Assembly (NCBI RefSeq): GCF_000152785.1
Contig: NZ_CH672414.1
Span: forward strand, 2,462,443-2,526,442
Direction of reading: 5' to 3'
Length of the DNA stretch: 64,000 nt
DNA from: Yoonia vestfoldensis SKA53
Lineage (GTDB): Bacteria; Pseudomonadota; Alphaproteobacteria; Rhodobacterales; Rhodobacteraceae
Under the pieces are notes generated by a model, which saw nothing but the letters and a program-made list of their open reading frames with translations, was not told the origin of the DNA and did not search any database. The position numbers were made by a program, and so were the translations under genes. Shown here piece after piece: positions 63,402-64,000 of this stretch (position 1 is its first letter; every line of letters starts with the position of its first letter).

Positions 63402-64000
63402 ATGCCCGTCTATAAAAGGACAGGCAAGGCGGGCATTGGCGCCACGGGGGCAAATCGGGTGATGGCAGAGGCAACGACCAAACGCATGGCGTGGGTGACA
63501 CAGGTCGCCGCCGTGCGCGACGCCAGGGACAAGGCGGCTTTTGCCGAATTGTTCGCCTATTTTGCCCCGCGCGTGAAATCGTTTCTCATGAAATCGGGGG
63601 CCAGCCCGGATCTGGCCGAAGAATGCGCGCAAGAAGTGATGGTGACCCTGTGGAACAAGGCCCATCTGTTCGACCCGTCCAAGGCGAGTGTGTCCACATG
63701 GATTTTCACCATCGCCCGGAACCGCCGGATCGATCTTTTGCGCAAACAGAAACGGCCCGAGCCTGAGGACCTGCCTTGGGGACCAGAGGCAGAACCCGAA
63801 CAGGCCGACGCCATGGGTCTGCAACAAGAAACGGAACAATTGGGTCAGGCGCTTGCCGCCTTGCCCGCGGAACAAAGGAAACTGATCGAACGCGCCTATT
63901 TCGGCGAGTTGAGCCATAGCGAGATTGCCGCCGAAACCGGCCTTCCGCTTGGGACGATCAAATCACGGATACGGCTGGCGTTGGAACGTCTTCGCCATAC
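63402..64000 (+). CDS. rpoE: RpoE/sigma-E type ECF sigma factor, cut by right edge
   Basis: At least 199 codons read from ATG 63402; an in-frame ATG at 63462 (MAEATTKRMAWV) is the alternative and gives the more typical length. Region 2 (ELFAYFAPRVKSFLMKSG, AEECAQEVMVTLW, VSTWIFTIARNRRIDLLRK) and region 4 (LAALPAEQRKLIERAYFGELSHSEIAAETGLPLGTIKSRIRLALERLR) are complete, so only the last residues are missing. It resembles RpoE of R. sphaeroides, which ChrR holds inactive until singlet oxygen appears. A chrR gene is expected just beyond the window. Confidence 0.92.
   Translation, partial: MPVYKRTGKAGIGATGANRVMAEATTKRMAWVTQVAAVRDARDKAAFAELFAYFAPRVKSFLMKSGASPDLAEECAQEVMVTLWNKAHLFDPSKASVSTWIFTIARNRRIDLLRKQKRPEPEDLPWGPEAEPEQADAMGLQQETEQLGQALAALPAEQRKLIERAYFGELSHSEIAAETGLPLGTIKSRIRLALERLRH

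Overview
The window is about 64 kb of GC-rich DNA (roughly 62-64% by eye) from an alphaproteobacterium, almost certainly a member of the Rhodobacteraceae. The evidence is a photosynthesis gene cluster in the Rhodobacter order (crtC-crtD facing crtE-crtF-bchCXYZ-pufQBALMX-dxs), a CcrM GANTC methyltransferase with GANTC sites in its own promoter, and a RpoE-type sigma factor beside its divergent singlet-oxygen regulon. pufM is followed by pufX and not by the cytochrome gene pufC found in many roseobacters. Together with housekeeping genes typical of marine relatives, this suggests an aerobic or facultative anoxygenic phototroph related to Rhodobacter or Loktanella/Yoonia. The genus is an inference.

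Positions 1-12290 hold the photosynthesis cluster. crtC (cut by the left edge) and crtD run leftward. crtE, crtF, bchC, bchX, a 45-codon mini-ORF, bchY, bchZ, pufQ, pufB, pufA, pufL, pufM and pufX run rightward, almost all coupled by overlapping stops and starts. Two intergenic regions, crtD/crtE and crtF/bchC, each carry a pair of perfect TGT-N12-ACA palindromes, the binding motif of the aerobic repressor PpsR/CrtJ. Hairpins follow pufA and pufX, and a strong terminator separates puf from dxs, which supplies isoprenoid precursors for carotenoids and the phytol tail.

Positions 14258-30300 hold an MsbA-type ABC exporter, tRNA-Arg(CCU), a LacI-type regulator, a membrane winged-helix protein paired with a small secreted protein, a plus-strand terminator with no gene upstream of it (candidate small RNA), rnhB, ccrM, an AlkB-like hydroxylase, mutY, a DUF721 protein, a DsbA-like protein, an envelope block (lpxK, waaA, DUF4170, cysQ, pmbA/tldD) and a DUF2125 protein.

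Positions 30285-51608 hold an SDR / enoyl-CoA hydratase / flavoprotein operon, a GST, a 67-residue secreted or membrane peptide, holA-lptE-leuS, a major porin, yggS with an RluA-family pseudouridine synthase, a hydrolase/glyoxalase pair, an aldehyde dehydrogenase, a 1-Cys peroxiredoxin, a small outer-membrane protein, pnp and rpsO, an RTX-repeat protein, a hydrolase/DUF1643 pair and truB.

Positions 51715-64000 hold a tightly coupled RimB-like / RimK / AstE-like operon (candidate ribosomal-protein glutamylation system), recQ, a histidine phosphatase with a saccharopine dehydrogenase, DUF3775, and a leftward five-gene operon (FAD oxidoreductase, DUF1365, GPH-type transporter, DUF3833, SDR). That operon diverges from an ECF sigma factor cut by the right edge. 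Both sides of the divergence carry TGATCC-N18-TA-type sequences resembling sigma-E promoters. No insertion sequence, prophage, CRISPR array or rRNA gene was seen.
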